A model generated the notes under the pieces. The model did not search any database, was not told the origin of the DNA, and saw nothing but the letters and a program-made list of their open reading frames with translations. Below are positions 8,436-17,958 of a stretch of 64,000 bases of DNA, piece after piece (position 1 is the first letter of the stretch; every line of letters starts with the position of its first letter). This stretch comes from Streptomyces chryseus. Lineage in GTDB: Bacteria; Actinomycetota; Actinomycetes; Streptomycetales; Streptomycetaceae. The stretch covers positions 248,001 to 312,000 of the forward strand of contig NZ_BMVO01000003.1 in the NCBI RefSeq assembly GCF_014650755.1, written 5' to 3'. Position numbers and translations under genes: made by a program.

Positions 8436-9461
8436 TTACCGGGCGAGCCAGTTCTCGGTGTACGCGTCGATCTCGGCGGCGATACGCCGCTTGCCCGCCG
8501 GGTCGAGGAAGGACGCCTCCACGGCGTTCTTGGCGAGGCCGGCGACGCCGCGTTCGTCGAGGCCGAGCAGGCGGGCGGCCACCGCGTACTCGCTGTTGAG
8601 GTCGGTGCCGAACATCGGCGGGTCGTCGCTGTTGATCGTCACCAGGACGCCCGCGTCCACCATCTCCCCGAGCGGGTGCTCGTCCAGCGTGGCCACCGCG
8701 CGGGTCGCGATGTTGGACGTCGGGCAGACCTCCAGCGCGATGCGGTGCTCGGCGAGGTGGGCCAGCAGTGCCGGGTCCTTGACGGAGCTGGTGCCGTGGC
8801 CGATGCGCTCGGCGCCCAGGTGGTTCAGCGCGTCCCAGACGGTCTCGGGGCCGGTCGTCTCACCGGCGTGCGGGACGGAGTGCAGCCCGGCCGCGATCGC
8901 GCGGTCGAAGTACGGCTTGAACTGCGGGCGCGGTACGCCGATCTCGGGGCCGCCGAGCCCGAAGGACACCAGGCCCTCGGGGCGCAGGTCCACCGCGAGC
9001 CGGGCCGTCTCCTGTGCCGCTTCGAGACCGGCCTCGCCCGGGATGTCGAAGCACCAGCGCAGCACGGTGCCCAGCTCGGTCTCCGCCGCCCTGCGGGCGT
9101 CCTCGATGGCCTCCATGAAGGCCTTCTCGTCGATGCCGCGCCGGGTGGAGCTGAACGGCGTGATGGTCAGCTCGGCGTACCGGATGTTCTGCCGGGCCAT
9201 GTCGCGGGCGACCTCGTACGTCAGCAGCCGGACGTCCTCCGGGGTGCGGATCAGGTCGACGACGGACAGGTACACCTCGACGAAGTGCGCGAAGTCCGTG
9301 AACGTGAAGTAGTCCGCCAGCGCCTCGGGGTCGGTCGGGACCTTGGAGTCGGGGTGGCGGGCGGCCAGCTCCGCGACGATGCGGGGGGAGGCGGATCCGA
9401 CGTGGTGCACATGCAGTTCGGCCTTGGGCAGCCCCGCGACGAACGGGTGCAGATCGGTCAT
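8436..9461 (-). CDS. Adenosine deaminase-family metallohydrolase
   Basis: 341 residues of the amidohydrolase/adenosine deaminase family. Metal-binding and catalytic motifs are present: N-terminal AELHVHHVGS (HxH), a central SVPHAGETTGP (His and the proton-shuttle Glu), IGHGTS, EVCPTSN, and TINSDDPPMFGT with the metal Asp. Members deaminate adenosine, adenine or aminodeoxyfutalosine. The HVHHVGS variant in place of HLHLDGS is a lineage form and could shift the substrate. ATG 9461 has a GGAGGAT ribosome site. Purine salvage is the default role; the neighbours do not refine it. Confidence 0.88.
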   Translation of the reverse strand: MTDLHPFVAGLPKAELHVHHVGSASPRIVAELAARHPDSKVPTDPEALADYFTFTDFAHFVEVYLSVVDLIRTPEDVRLLTYEVARDMARQNIRYAELTITPFSSTRRGIDEKAFMEAIEDARRAAETELGTVLRWCFDIPGEAGLEAAQETARLAVDLRPEGLVSFGLGGPEIGVPRPQFKPYFDRAIAAGLHSVPHAGETTGPETVWDALNHLGAERIGHGTSSVKDPALLAHLAEHRIALEVCPTSNIATRAVATLDEHPLGEMVDAGVLVTINSDDPPMFGTDLNSEYAVAARLLGLDERGVAGLAKNAVEASFLDPAGKRRIAAEIDAYTENWLAR

Positions 9462-9570
9462 CGGATCCTCCGGAGTACGGGCAGGTGGAGCGGGTGCAAG
9501 GATCATCGTAGGCGGGCGGTACGGGCCGGAACACAGGCCGTAGCATGGCGGAACCACGATGGGGGAGCAC

Positions 9571-10287
9571 ATGTCAGAGAACGCAAACCACCCCTCGGGC
9601 CCGCCGCCCGAGAAGCCGCGGGACCCCTGGGCTCCGCCGGAGCAGTCCGCGCGGAAGGTGCCGCTGGACAAGCCGCCGGCCGACCGTCCCGCCGTGCACG
9701 ACCAGCAGACGGTCACCTCGATGCCGACCGGGGACCCGGCGCCGGGCTTCGGACCGGGCGGCGCGCAGGGGCAGGGCGCGGTGCCGCCGCCACCGGCCGC
9801 GCCGGCGCCTCAGGGCGGCCCGGCGCCGACGGCTCCCGGGCAGTACGGCTACCCGGCGTACGCCGTCGGCCAGCCCCAGACGCCGTACACCACCGGTGGC
9901 TACCCCGGGTACCCGGGATACGGCGGCCCGGCCGCCTGGACCGGCCAGCAGGGACCGGCGCCGGCCAACGGGTACGGCATCACCGCGATGGTGCTCGGCA
10001 TCATCGCCGTCACGTTCTTCTGCGCGTACGGGCTCGGGATCATCCTGGGCGTCCTGGCGCTGATCTTCGGCATCCTGGGCCGCAAGCGGGTGCAGCGCGG
10101 CGAGGCGACGAACGCCGGTATGGCGCTGGCCGGGATCATCCTCGGGGTCATCGGCTTCGTGCTGAGCGCGGCGTTCATCGGGTTCATCGTCTGGGCGATC
10201 GTCCAGGGGGAGAAGGAGAACGACCTCGACTCGGAGTACGACCCGTACGCGAACTCCTCCCTGGTGATCGAGACCCCGGCCCGCTGA
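9571..10287 (+). CDS. DUF4190-type membrane protein with Pro/Gly-rich N-terminus
   Basis: 238 residues. The first 130 are a low-complexity Pro/Gly/Tyr-rich tail (for example GYPGYPGYGG). Two strongly hydrophobic segments follow near residues 133-168 and 175-205, joined by GRKRVQRGEATNAGMA. This is the DUF4190 layout common in actinomycetes: two membrane spans with a disordered cytoplasmic tail. Function is unknown. ATG 9571 (MSENANH) was chosen because GGGGGAG lies just upstream; ATG 9559 is an alternative. It is monocistronic. Confidence 0.85.
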   Translation: MSENANHPSGPPPEKPRDPWAPPEQSARKVPLDKPPADRPAVHDQQTVTSMPTGDPAPGFGPGGAQGQGAVPPPPAAPAPQGGPAPTAPGQYGYPAYAVGQPQTPYTTGGYPGYPGYGGPAAWTGQQGPAPANGYGITAMVLGIIAVTFFCAYGLGIILGVLALIFGILGRKRVQRGEATNAGMALAGIILGVIGFVLSAAFIGFIVWAIVQGEKENDLDSEYDPYANSSLVIETPAR

Positions 10288-10554
10288 CGCACGCGGCCCG
10301 AGTTCTCCCCTCCACCCCGCCCCGCCCCTTCCCGGCACCGGCGCGCCCCCCCGGACCACGGTCCGCACGCGCCGGACGGGCGGGGGCGGCCGTGCCGCAG
10401 TGGAACGGGCCCTGCGACAACCCTTCCGACCTGCGGTTTCACCCGCGAGCGCCCGTCATGCCACGCGGGGTCGCCCGGCGCCACGGACACTCCGTCCCGT
10501 ATTCGCGGCTCACCTCGACACATGGTCGACCGATTCCGTCGCGTAACCAAAAGG

Positions 10555-10598
10555 CAACAACGGAATCCCTTGTTGGTGATCAGTAGCTCTGTCAGGAT
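10555..10598 (+). promoter_or_regulatory. Promoter region of the 10635 dehydrogenase-PotABCD operon
   Basis: The 347-base gap 10288-10634 has no convincing gene. Near its end TTGTTG (10570-10575) and CAGGAT (10593-10598) are separated by 17 bases, a plausible housekeeping promoter. CAACAA at 10555-10560 mirrors the TTGTTG with a nine-base gap and could be an operator half. The rest of the gap is C-rich with no hairpin of note. Confidence 0.5.
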
Positions 10599-10634
10599 CG
10601 GCACTCAAATCCAGCTGGAGCTACGGAGTGCGTC

Positions 10635-12149
10635 ATGGTCAACCGCTTCCCGGTGCAGGACCGATTCGCGGACGGTGCGCAGTACATCGGCGGACAGCTG
10701 CGGGCGGGCACCTCAGGACGTACCCACGCCGTCGTGGACCCCGCGACCGGCGAGACGGTCTACACGTACGAGCTGGCGTCCACCGCTGACGTCGACGCCG
10801 CCGTCGCCGCCGCCCGCGATGCGTTCCCCGGATGGGCAGCCACCACCCCCGGCGAGCGCTCCGACGCGATGCACCGGTTCGCCGCCGTCCTCGCCGAGCA
10901 GGCGGACGACTTCGCGTACGTCGAGTCGCTCCAGTGCGGCAAGCCCATCAAGCTGTCGACCGAGTTCGACGTGCCCGGCAGTGTCGACAACACCGCGTTC
11001 TTCGCGGGCGCGGCCCGGCACCTCGAAGGCAAGTCGGCCGGTGAGTACTCCGGAGACCACACCTCCTACGTACGCCGCGAGCCGATCGGTGTCGTAGGGT
11101 CCATCGCCCCGTGGAACTACCCCCTCCAGATGGCCGCCTGGAAGGTCCTGCCGGCGATCGCCGCGGGCAACACCGTCGTCCTCAAGCCCGCCGAGATCAC
11201 TCCGCTGACGTCGATCATGTTCGCGCAGGCGGCGAAGGAGGCGGGCATCCCGGACGGTGTCGTCAACATCGTCACCGGCGCCGGCAAGGACGTGGGCGAG
11301 CACCTCGTCGGGCACCCGGACGTCGTCATGACGTCCTTCACCGGCTCCACGGCCGTCGGCAAGCGCGTGGCCGAGATCGCCACCTCCACCGTCAAGCGCC
11401 TCCACCTCGAACTCGGCGGCAAGGCGCCCTTCGTGGTCTTCGACGACGCGGACCTCGAAGCCGCCGTGCACGGCGCGGTGGCCGGCTCGCTCATCAACAC
11501 CGGGCAGGACTGCACGGCCGCCACCCGCGCCTACGTACAGCGCCCGCTGTACGACGCGTTCGTCGCCGGCGTCGCGGAGCTGATGGACGGCGTGCGGCTC
11601 GGTGACCCCTTCGACCCGTCCACCGACCTCGGGCCGCTCATCAGCCACGCCCAGCGCGACCGGGTCGCCGGCTTCGTCGAGCGGGCCCGTGCGTACGCCC
11701 GGGTGGTGGCCGGCGGCGAGGCGCCGGGCGGCGATCTCGCCAAGGGCGCCTACTACCGGCCCACCCTCGTCGCCGACGCCCCCCAGGACAGCGAGATCGT
11801 CCAGGCCGAGATCTTCGGCCCGGTGCTGGTCGTCCTGCCCTTCGACAGCGACGACGAGGGGATCGCGCTGGCGAACGACACCCCGTACGGACTCGCCGCC
11901 TCCGCCTGGACCCGCGACGTGTTCCGCGCGAACCGCGCCACCCGCGAGATCAAGGCGGGCTGCGTGTGGGTCAACGACCACATCCCGATCATCAGCGAGA
12001 TGCCGCACGGCGGCTACAAGGCCAGCGGCTTCGGCAAGGACATGTCGGCGTACTCCTTCGAGGAGTACACGCAGGTCAAGCACGTGATGTACGACAACAC
12101 CGCGGTCGCCCGCAAGGACTGGCACCGCACGATCTTCGGGGACCGATAG
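10635..12149 (+). CDS. Gamma-aminobutyraldehyde-type aldehyde dehydrogenase (paralog 2)
   Basis: 504 residues. It has the same ALDH landmarks as the 4991 gene: IAPWNYPLQMAAWK, VVLKPAEITPL, TSFTGSTAVGK, LELGGKAPFV (general base Glu) and TGQDCTAATR (nucleophile Cys). It belongs to the same GQDCTAATR group but is clearly diverged. It is the first gene of what looks like an operon with a polyamine-binding protein, PotA, PotB, PotC and an FAD oxidase. Here it would oxidise the aminoaldehyde made by the oxidase after uptake. ATG 10635 follows a weak GGAG. Confidence 0.92.
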   Translation: MVNRFPVQDRFADGAQYIGGQLRAGTSGRTHAVVDPATGETVYTYELASTADVDAAVAAARDAFPGWAATTPGERSDAMHRFAAVLAEQADDFAYVESLQCGKPIKLSTEFDVPGSVDNTAFFAGAARHLEGKSAGEYSGDHTSYVRREPIGVVGSIAPWNYPLQMAAWKVLPAIAAGNTVVLKPAEITPLTSIMFAQAAKEAGIPDGVVNIVTGAGKDVGEHLVGHPDVVMTSFTGSTAVGKRVAEIATSTVKRLHLELGGKAPFVVFDDADLEAAVHGAVAGSLINTGQDCTAATRAYVQRPLYDAFVAGVAELMDGVRLGDPFDPSTDLGPLISHAQRDRVAGFVERARAYARVVAGGEAPGGDLAKGAYYRPTLVADAPQDSEIVQAEIFGPVLVVLPFDSDDEGIALANDTPYGLAASAWTRDVFRANRATREIKAGCVWVNDHIPIISEMPHGGYKASGFGKDMSAYSFEEYTQVKHVMYDNTAVARKDWHRTIFGDR

Positions 12150-12199
12150 AGCTACGCCGCACGACCAGCGGCCCTACCCACCCGAAAGGGCACTTGCGC

Positions 12200-13447
12200 A
12201 TGGAGCAGTACGAGCCTGACAGCCTGTCCGCGGCCCAAGTGGCCGCCGTGCGACGCAGCGCGACGAGCGGCCGGGGCGCCCTCACCCGCCGCTCCCTGCT
12301 GCGCGCCTCAGGCATGGGCGCGCTCGCGGTCGGCGGCCTGGGCACCCTGAGCGCCTGCGGCATCCCGCCCGCCAAGCGGGAAGGCGGCGCCCCGGCGTCC
12401 GACGACCACTCGGCCAAGGAGAAGCGGCTCAGCTTCTCCAACTGGACCGAGTACATGGACGTGAGCGAGGACGAGAAGAGCCGGCCCACCCTGGAGGCGT
12501 TCACCAGGCGCACCGGGATCACGGTCAAGTACACCGAGGACATCAACGACAACGTCGAGTTCTTCGGCAAGATCAAGCCGCAGCTCGCCGCCGGTCAGGA
12601 CACCGGACGCGACCTGATCTGCGTCACCGACTGGCTGGCCGCCCGGCTCATCCGGCTCGGCTGGGCGCAGAAGCTCGACCCGGCGAACCTGCCGCACGCG
12701 TTCGCCAACCTGTCCCCGCAGTTCCGGTCGCCCGACTGGGACCCGGGCCGGGCCTACTCGTACCCCTGGACCGGCATCTCCACCGTCATCGCGTACAACT
12801 CCAAGGCGACCGGCGGCAAGAAGGTCGACTCCGTCAGCCAGATGCTGGAGGACCCCTCCCTCAAGGGGAAGGTCGGCTTCCTGTCGGAGATGCGCGACTC
12901 GATCGGCATGACGCTGCTCGACTCGGGCAAGGACCCGGGGAAGTTCAGCGACGACGACTTCGACGCCACCGTCGCCCGGATCCAGAAGGCCGTCGACAAG
13001 AAGCAGATCCGCCGCTTCACCGGCAACGACTACACCTCGGACCTCAGCAAGGGCGACCTCGCGGCCTGTCTCGCCTGGGCCGGTGACGTCATCCAGCTCC
13101 AGGCCGACAACCCGGACATCAAGTTCGTCATCCCGGAGGCCGGTTACATCACCTCCAGCGACAACCTGCTGGTTCCGGCCAAGGCGCGGCACAAGGCCAA
13201 CGCCGAGAAGCTCATCGACTACTACTACGAGCCGCCCGTCGCCGCCGAACTCGCCGCGTACATCAACTACGTCTGCCCGGTCGAGGGCGTCCGCGAGGAA
13301 CTGGCGAAGATCGACGAGTCGATGGCCTCCAACACGCTGATCCTCCCCGACAAGGCGATGGCCGCCAAGTCCCGCGCCTTCCGCTCGCTCACCGGCAAGG
13401 AAGAGACGGCGTACGAGGAGAAGTTCGCCAAGCTCATCGGCGCCTGA
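12200..13447 (+). CDS. PotD-like polyamine-binding lipoprotein (paralog 2)
   Basis: 415 residues. It has a Tat motif TRRSLLRASG followed by a lipobox ending LSAC, then the mature PotD-type domain (SFSNWTEYMD, NDNVEFFGKIKPQL, YPWTGISTVIAYN, RRFTGNDYTSDL). ATG 12200 (MEQYEP) follows AAAGGG. It is closely related to the 6512 product along its length. The position immediately before the ATPase and two permeases makes it the dedicated binding protein of this importer. Spermidine or putrescine is the usual ligand; which one cannot be read here. Confidence 0.92.
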   Translation: MEQYEPDSLSAAQVAAVRRSATSGRGALTRRSLLRASGMGALAVGGLGTLSACGIPPAKREGGAPASDDHSAKEKRLSFSNWTEYMDVSEDEKSRPTLEAFTRRTGITVKYTEDINDNVEFFGKIKPQLAAGQDTGRDLICVTDWLAARLIRLGWAQKLDPANLPHAFANLSPQFRSPDWDPGRAYSYPWTGISTVIAYNSKATGGKKVDSVSQMLEDPSLKGKVGFLSEMRDSIGMTLLDSGKDPGKFSDDDFDATVARIQKAVDKKQIRRFTGNDYTSDLSKGDLAACLAWAGDVIQLQADNPDIKFVIPEAGYITSSDNLLVPAKARHKANAEKLIDYYYEPPVAAELAAYINYVCPVEGVREELAKIDESMASNTLILPDKAMAAKSRAFRSLTGKEETAYEEKFAKLIGA

Positions 13448-13496
13448 GCCGCTGTCCGCTTCCGCCCCCCCTCTCACCACCCTGGGACCACACCCC

Positions 13497-14648
13497 ATGA
13501 CGCAGAAGACAGCAGGCGGCGACGTCCGCCTCTCCGGGATCAGCAAGACCTACGGCTCCTTCACGGCCGTACACCCGCTCGACCTCACCATTCCGCAGGG
13601 CTCCTTCTTCGCCCTGCTCGGCGCGTCCGGCTGCGGCAAGACGACCACCCTGCGGATGATCGCGGGACTCGAGGACCCGAGCACCGGCACGGTCTTCCTC
13701 GGCGACAAGGACGTCACCGACCTCCAGCCGTACAAGCGCCCGGTCAACACCGTCTTCCAGAGCTACGCGCTCTTCCCGCACCTGAACGTCTCCGAGAACA
13801 TCGCCTTCGGCCTGCGCCGGCGCGGCATCAAGTCGTACAAGAAGCAGGTCGACGACATGCTGGACCTCGTCCAGCTCGGCGCCTTCGCCGGCCGCAAGCC
13901 GCACCAGCTCTCCGGCGGCCAGCAGCAGCGCGTGGCCGTCGCCCGCGCGCTCATCAACCACCCGCAGGTGCTGCTCCTCGACGAGCCGCTGGGCGCGCTC
14001 GACCTCAAACTGCGCCGCCAGATGCAGCTGGAGCTCAAGCGCATCCAGACCGAGGTCGGCATCACCTTCGTGCACGTCACGCACGACCAGGAGGAGGCCA
14101 TGACCATGGCCGACCAGGTCGCGGTGATGAACGGCGGCCGCGTCGAGCAGCTCGGCGCCCCCGCCGACCTGTACGAGAACCCGAGGACGACGTTCGTCGC
14201 CAACTTCCTCGGTACGTCCAACCTCATCGAGGCCGAGGTCGTCGAGACGGCGGGCGAGGACACCGTGGTCACCTGCGGCGGCGCCAAGCTCCGCGTCCCC
14301 GGCGAGCGGTGCGCCTCGCAGCCCCGCGCCGGCGGAAAGCTGCTCGTCGGCGTACGCCCGGAGAAGGTCTCGGTCGCGCACGCCGACGACGCGGGCAGTG
14401 TCGCGACCGGCCGCAACAGGATCACCGGCCGGATCGTGGCGTCCAGCTTCATCGGCGTCTCGACCCAGTACATCGTCGACAGCCCGGCCTGTGCGGACTT
14501 CGAGGTGTACGTCCAGAACATCGAGCGCGACGCGCGGCTGGTCCCGGGCGCCGAGGTCGTCATGCACTGGAATCCCGCGCACACCTTCGGTCTCGACGCA
14601 GACCAGGACATCGACGCGGGCGTGGAGACGGTGGAGGAGAGCGCGTGA
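13497..14648 (+). CDS. Polyamine ABC importer ATPase (PotA-like)
   Basis: 383 residues. The N-terminal ATPase domain has Walker A GASGCGKTT (about residue 42), the Q-loop VFQSYALFPH, signature LSGGQQQRVAVARAL, Walker B LLLDEPLGALD and the switch HVTHD. After residue 240 a TOBE-type regulatory domain follows (LVGVRPEKVSV, MHWNPAHTFGLD). This is the PotA/MalK class that powers uptake through two permeases. The stop overlaps the permease start (GTGA), so the two are translationally coupled. Confidence 0.95.
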   Translation: MTQKTAGGDVRLSGISKTYGSFTAVHPLDLTIPQGSFFALLGASGCGKTTTLRMIAGLEDPSTGTVFLGDKDVTDLQPYKRPVNTVFQSYALFPHLNVSENIAFGLRRRGIKSYKKQVDDMLDLVQLGAFAGRKPHQLSGGQQQRVAVARALINHPQVLLLDEPLGALDLKLRRQMQLELKRIQTEVGITFVHVTHDQEEAMTMADQVAVMNGGRVEQLGAPADLYENPRTTFVANFLGTSNLIEAEVVETAGEDTVVTCGGAKLRVPGERCASQPRAGGKLLVGVRPEKVSVAHADDAGSVATGRNRITGRIVASSFIGVSTQYIVDSPACADFEVYVQNIERDARLVPGAEVVMHWNPAHTFGLDADQDIDAGVETVEESA

Positions 14649-15577
14649 GCGTGACCGACGCGCCGCCCCTGGCGCCCTCACCGGTGGAGCCGCCCGCTCC
14701 GCGCAAGCCCGCCACCCGCAAGCGGCTCGTACCGTACTGGCTGCTGCTGCCCGGCATCCTGTGGCTGGTCGTCTTCTTCGCGCTGCCGATGGTCTACCAG
14801 GCGTCGACCTCGGTCCAGACCGGCTCGCTGGAGAAGGGCTTCGAGGTCACCTGGCACTTCCAGACCTACTGGGACGCGCTGACGGACTACTACCCGCAGT
14901 TCATACGGTCGCTGCTGTACGCCGGCACCGCCACCCTGCTGTGCCTGCTGCTGGGCTACCCGCTCGCGTACCTGATCGCCTTCAAGGCGGGCCGCTGGCG
15001 CAACCTCGTCCTGGTACTGGTCATCGCGCCGTTCTTCACCAGCTTCCTGATCCGCACGCTCGCCTGGAAGACGATCCTCGCGGACGGCGGCCCGGTGGTG
15101 GACGTGCTGAACACCCTGCACGTCCTGGACGTCACGAGCTGGCTCGGCTGGACCGAGGGCAGCCGCGTGCTGGCCACGCCGATGGCCGTGGTCTGCGGTC
15201 TGACGTACAACTTCCTGCCCTTCATGATCCTGCCGCTCTACACCTCCCTGGAGCGCATCGACGGCAGGCTCCACGAGGCGGCCGGTGACCTGTACGCCAC
15301 CCCGGCGACCACCTTCCGCAAGGTGACCTTCCCGCTCTCCATGCCGGGTGTCGTCTCGGGAACGCTGCTCACCTTCATTCCGGCGAGCGGTGACTACGTC
15401 AACGCGGAACTCCTCGGATCCACCGACACGAAAATGGTCGGCAGCGTCATCCAGTCGCAGTTCCTGCGGGTGCTCGACTATCCGACGGCCGCCGCCCTTT
15501 CCTTCATCCTGATGGCGATCGTGCTGGCCATGGTCACCGTGTACATCCGCAAGTCCGGGACGGAGGATCTGGTCTGA
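14645..15577 (+). CDS. Polyamine ABC importer permease (PotB-like)
   Basis: About 310 residues with six predicted membrane spans, the first near residues 30-50. The EAA-type loop that contacts the ATPase is visible (HEAAGDLYATPATTFRKVTFP). GTG 14645 overlaps the ATPase stop; GTG 14651 is an alternative. It is the PotB/PotH-type subunit, paired with the PotC-like protein that starts one base before this gene ends. Confidence 0.93.
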   Translation: MSVTDAPPLAPSPVEPPAPRKPATRKRLVPYWLLLPGILWLVVFFALPMVYQASTSVQTGSLEKGFEVTWHFQTYWDALTDYYPQFIRSLLYAGTATLLCLLLGYPLAYLIAFKAGRWRNLVLVLVIAPFFTSFLIRTLAWKTILADGGPVVDVLNTLHVLDVTSWLGWTEGSRVLATPMAVVCGLTYNFLPFMILPLYTSLERIDGRLHEAAGDLYATPATTFRKVTFPLSMPGVVSGTLLTFIPASGDYVNAELLGSTDTKMVGSVIQSQFLRVLDYPTAAALSFILMAIVLAMVTVYIRKSGTEDLV

Positions 15578-16383
15578 TGTTTGTGATTCGCTGGATACGG
15601 CGCAATCTCGTCGTCATCGCCGGGCTGCTGACGCTCGCGTACATGATCCTGCCGAACATCGTCGTCATGGTGTTCTCCTTCAACAATCCGAAGGGGCGTT
15701 TCAACTACGCCTGGCAGGAATTCTCGCTGGACGCCTGGAAGGACCCGTGCGGAGTCGCCGACCTGTGCGGCTCGCTCTCCCTCTCGCTCCAGATCGCCGC
15801 CTGGGCCACCGTCGGCGCCACCGTCCTCGGCACGATGATCGCCTTCGCGCTGGTCCGCTACCGCTTCCGGGCGCGTGGCGCGATCAACTCGCTGATCTTC
15901 CTGCCGATGGCCATGCCCGAGGTCGTCATGGCCGCCTCGCTGCTCACGCTCTTCCTCAACATGGGCGCGCAGCTCGGCTTCTGGACCGTCCTCATCGCGC
16001 ACATCATGTTCTGCCTCAGCTTCGTGGTGACGGCGGTCAAGGCGCGCGTGATGTCGATGGACCCCCGCCTCGAAGAGGCCGCGCGCGATCTCTACGCCGG
16101 GCCCGTGCAGACATTCCTGCGCGTCACCCTGCCGATCGCCGCACCCGGTATCGCCGCCGGAGCGCTGCTCGCCTTCGCGCTTTCCTTCGACGATTTCATC
16201 ATCACCAATTTCAACGCGGGCTCCACCGTCACCTTCCCCATGTTCGTGTGGGGATCGGCGCAGCGCGGTACGCCTGTGCAGATCAACGTCATCGGCACGG
16301 CCATGTTCGTCATCGCCGTACTGATGGTGCTCGGCGGTCAGCTCGTCGCGAACCGCCGGAAGAACAGCGCACAGCCCAAGTAA
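15577..16383 (+). CDS. Polyamine ABC importer permease (PotC-like)
   Basis: 268 residues, about six membrane spans, with the conserved cytoplasmic loop EEAARDLYAGPVQTFLRVTLP. ATG shares its A with the upstream stop (TGATG), so it is coupled to PotB. The N-terminal FSFNNPKGRFNYAWQEFS segment is typical of PotC/PotI. It completes the importer. Confidence 0.93.
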   Translation: MFVIRWIRRNLVVIAGLLTLAYMILPNIVVMVFSFNNPKGRFNYAWQEFSLDAWKDPCGVADLCGSLSLSLQIAAWATVGATVLGTMIAFALVRYRFRARGAINSLIFLPMAMPEVVMAASLLTLFLNMGAQLGFWTVLIAHIMFCLSFVVTAVKARVMSMDPRLEEAARDLYAGPVQTFLRVTLPIAAPGIAAGALLAFALSFDDFIITNFNAGSTVTFPMFVWGSAQRGTPVQINVIGTAMFVIAVLMVLGGQLVANRRKNSAQPK

Positions 16384-16404
16384 GCCCTGAAGGAGTTGGA
16401 AACC

Positions 16405-17820
16405 ATGGCCCCAGTTGCCATGCGTACTGCTGCACAATCCCTTTCCGGCGCGAAGCCGGTGTCGTTCTGGCTGGACGACCCCGACAAGCCCGCACCACAG
16501 CCCGCCCTCACCGGGGACGAGCGCTGCGACCTGCTCGTCGTCGGCGGCGGATACAGCGGACTGTGGACCGCGCTCCTCGCCAAGGAGCGCGACCCCGGGC
16601 GGGACGTCGTACTGATCGAGGGGCACGAGGTGGGCTGGGCCGCCTCGGGCCGCAACGGCGGCTTCTGCGCCGCCTCCCTCACCCACGGCCTGGGCAACGG
16701 CATCGCGCGCTGGCCCGGCGAGCTGGCCAAGCTGGAGGAACTCGGCGAGCGCAACCTCGACGCCATCGAGGCCGCCGTGGCGGCGTACGGCATCGACTGC
16801 GACTTCGAGCGCACCGGTGAGATCGACGTCGCCACCGAGCCGCACCAGCTCGCAGAGCTCAAGGAGATGTACGAGGAGGCCAGGAAGCTCGGCTTCACCG
16901 GCCTCGAACTCCTCGACCGGGACCAGGTGCGCGCCGAGGTCGACTCGCCGACCTTCCTCGGCGGCCTGTTCGACCGGCGCGGCGTCGCCCTGCTGCATCC
17001 GGCCAAGCTGGCGTGGGGGCTCAAGCGGGCGTGCCTCGGTCTCGGCGTACGGATCTACGAGCACACCCGGGGCCTCGACCTGGTCGCGGCGGGCGCCGGG
17101 ATGGCGGTGCGCACGCCGTACGGCCGGGTCTTCGCCCGCCGGCTCGCGCTCGGCACCAACATCTTCCCGTCGCTGGTCAAGCGGGTGCGCCCGTACACCG
17201 TCCCGGTCTACGACTACGCGCTGATGACCGAGCCGCTCACCGAGGAGCAGCTCGCCTCGATCGGCTGGAAGAACCGGCAGGGCCTGGGCGACAGCGCGAA
17301 CCAGTTCCACTACTTCCGCCTCAGCGCCGACAACCGGATCCTGTGGGGCGGTTACGACGCCGTCTACCCCTTCGGCGGCAAGCTGAGCGCCGACATGGAC
17401 CACCGCCCGGAGACGTACCTCAAGCTGGCCGAGCACTTCTTCCGCTGCTTCCCGCAACTGGAGGGCGTGAACTTCAGCCACGCGTGGGGCGGCGCCATCG
17501 ACACCTGCTCGCGCTTCTCGGCATTCTTCGGGACGGCTCACGCGGGGAAGGTGGCGTACGCCGCCGGGTACACCGGTCTCGGCGTCGGCTCCACGCGCTT
17601 CGGCGCGGACGTCATGCTCGACCTGCTCGACGGCGAGCGGACCGAGCGCACGGAGCTGGAGATGGTCCGCAGCAAGCCGATGCCCTTCCCGCCGGAACCT
17701 TTCGCCTGGGCGGGCATCGGGATCACCAAGTGGTCGCTGGCCCGCTCGGACGACAACGGGGGGCGCCGCAACCTGTGGCTGAAGGCCATGGACAAGCTGG
17801 GACTCGGCTTCGACAGCTGA
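16405..17820 (+). CDS. FAD-dependent amine oxidase (PuuB/DAO-like)
   Basis: 471 residues. The dinucleotide-binding motif LLVVGGGYSGLWTA starts near residue 47, and GWAASGRNGGFC is typical of the DAO/PuuB branch; the C-terminal AAGYTGLGVGSTRFGAD closes the FAD site. The family oxidises gamma-glutamylputrescine or related amines to the aldehyde with release of ammonia and peroxide. ATG 16405 has AAGGAG nine bases upstream. It is the last gene of the import operon, so uptake and first oxidation are encoded together; the dehydrogenase at 10635 would take the aldehyde onward. Confidence 0.9.
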   Translation: MAPVAMRTAAQSLSGAKPVSFWLDDPDKPAPQPALTGDERCDLLVVGGGYSGLWTALLAKERDPGRDVVLIEGHEVGWAASGRNGGFCAASLTHGLGNGIARWPGELAKLEELGERNLDAIEAAVAAYGIDCDFERTGEIDVATEPHQLAELKEMYEEARKLGFTGLELLDRDQVRAEVDSPTFLGGLFDRRGVALLHPAKLAWGLKRACLGLGVRIYEHTRGLDLVAAGAGMAVRTPYGRVFARRLALGTNIFPSLVKRVRPYTVPVYDYALMTEPLTEEQLASIGWKNRQGLGDSANQFHYFRLSADNRILWGGYDAVYPFGGKLSADMDHRPETYLKLAEHFFRCFPQLEGVNFSHAWGGAIDTCSRFSAFFGTAHAGKVAYAAGYTGLGVGSTRFGADVMLDLLDGERTERTELEMVRSKPMPFPPEPFAWAGIGITKWSLARSDDNGGRRNLWLKAMDKLGLGFDS

Positions 17821-17958
17821 GCCCCGGCCGGCGCCGGGCGGGTGCGGCTGATACCCGGCTCACACCAATGAGGTGACCGCACCCGCGTCATAGTGCGGGC
17901 CCGTCCCCCTCTCCCTCGTGAACGCACTGGCTGCGCACACGAACGGAGGCTGGACGAC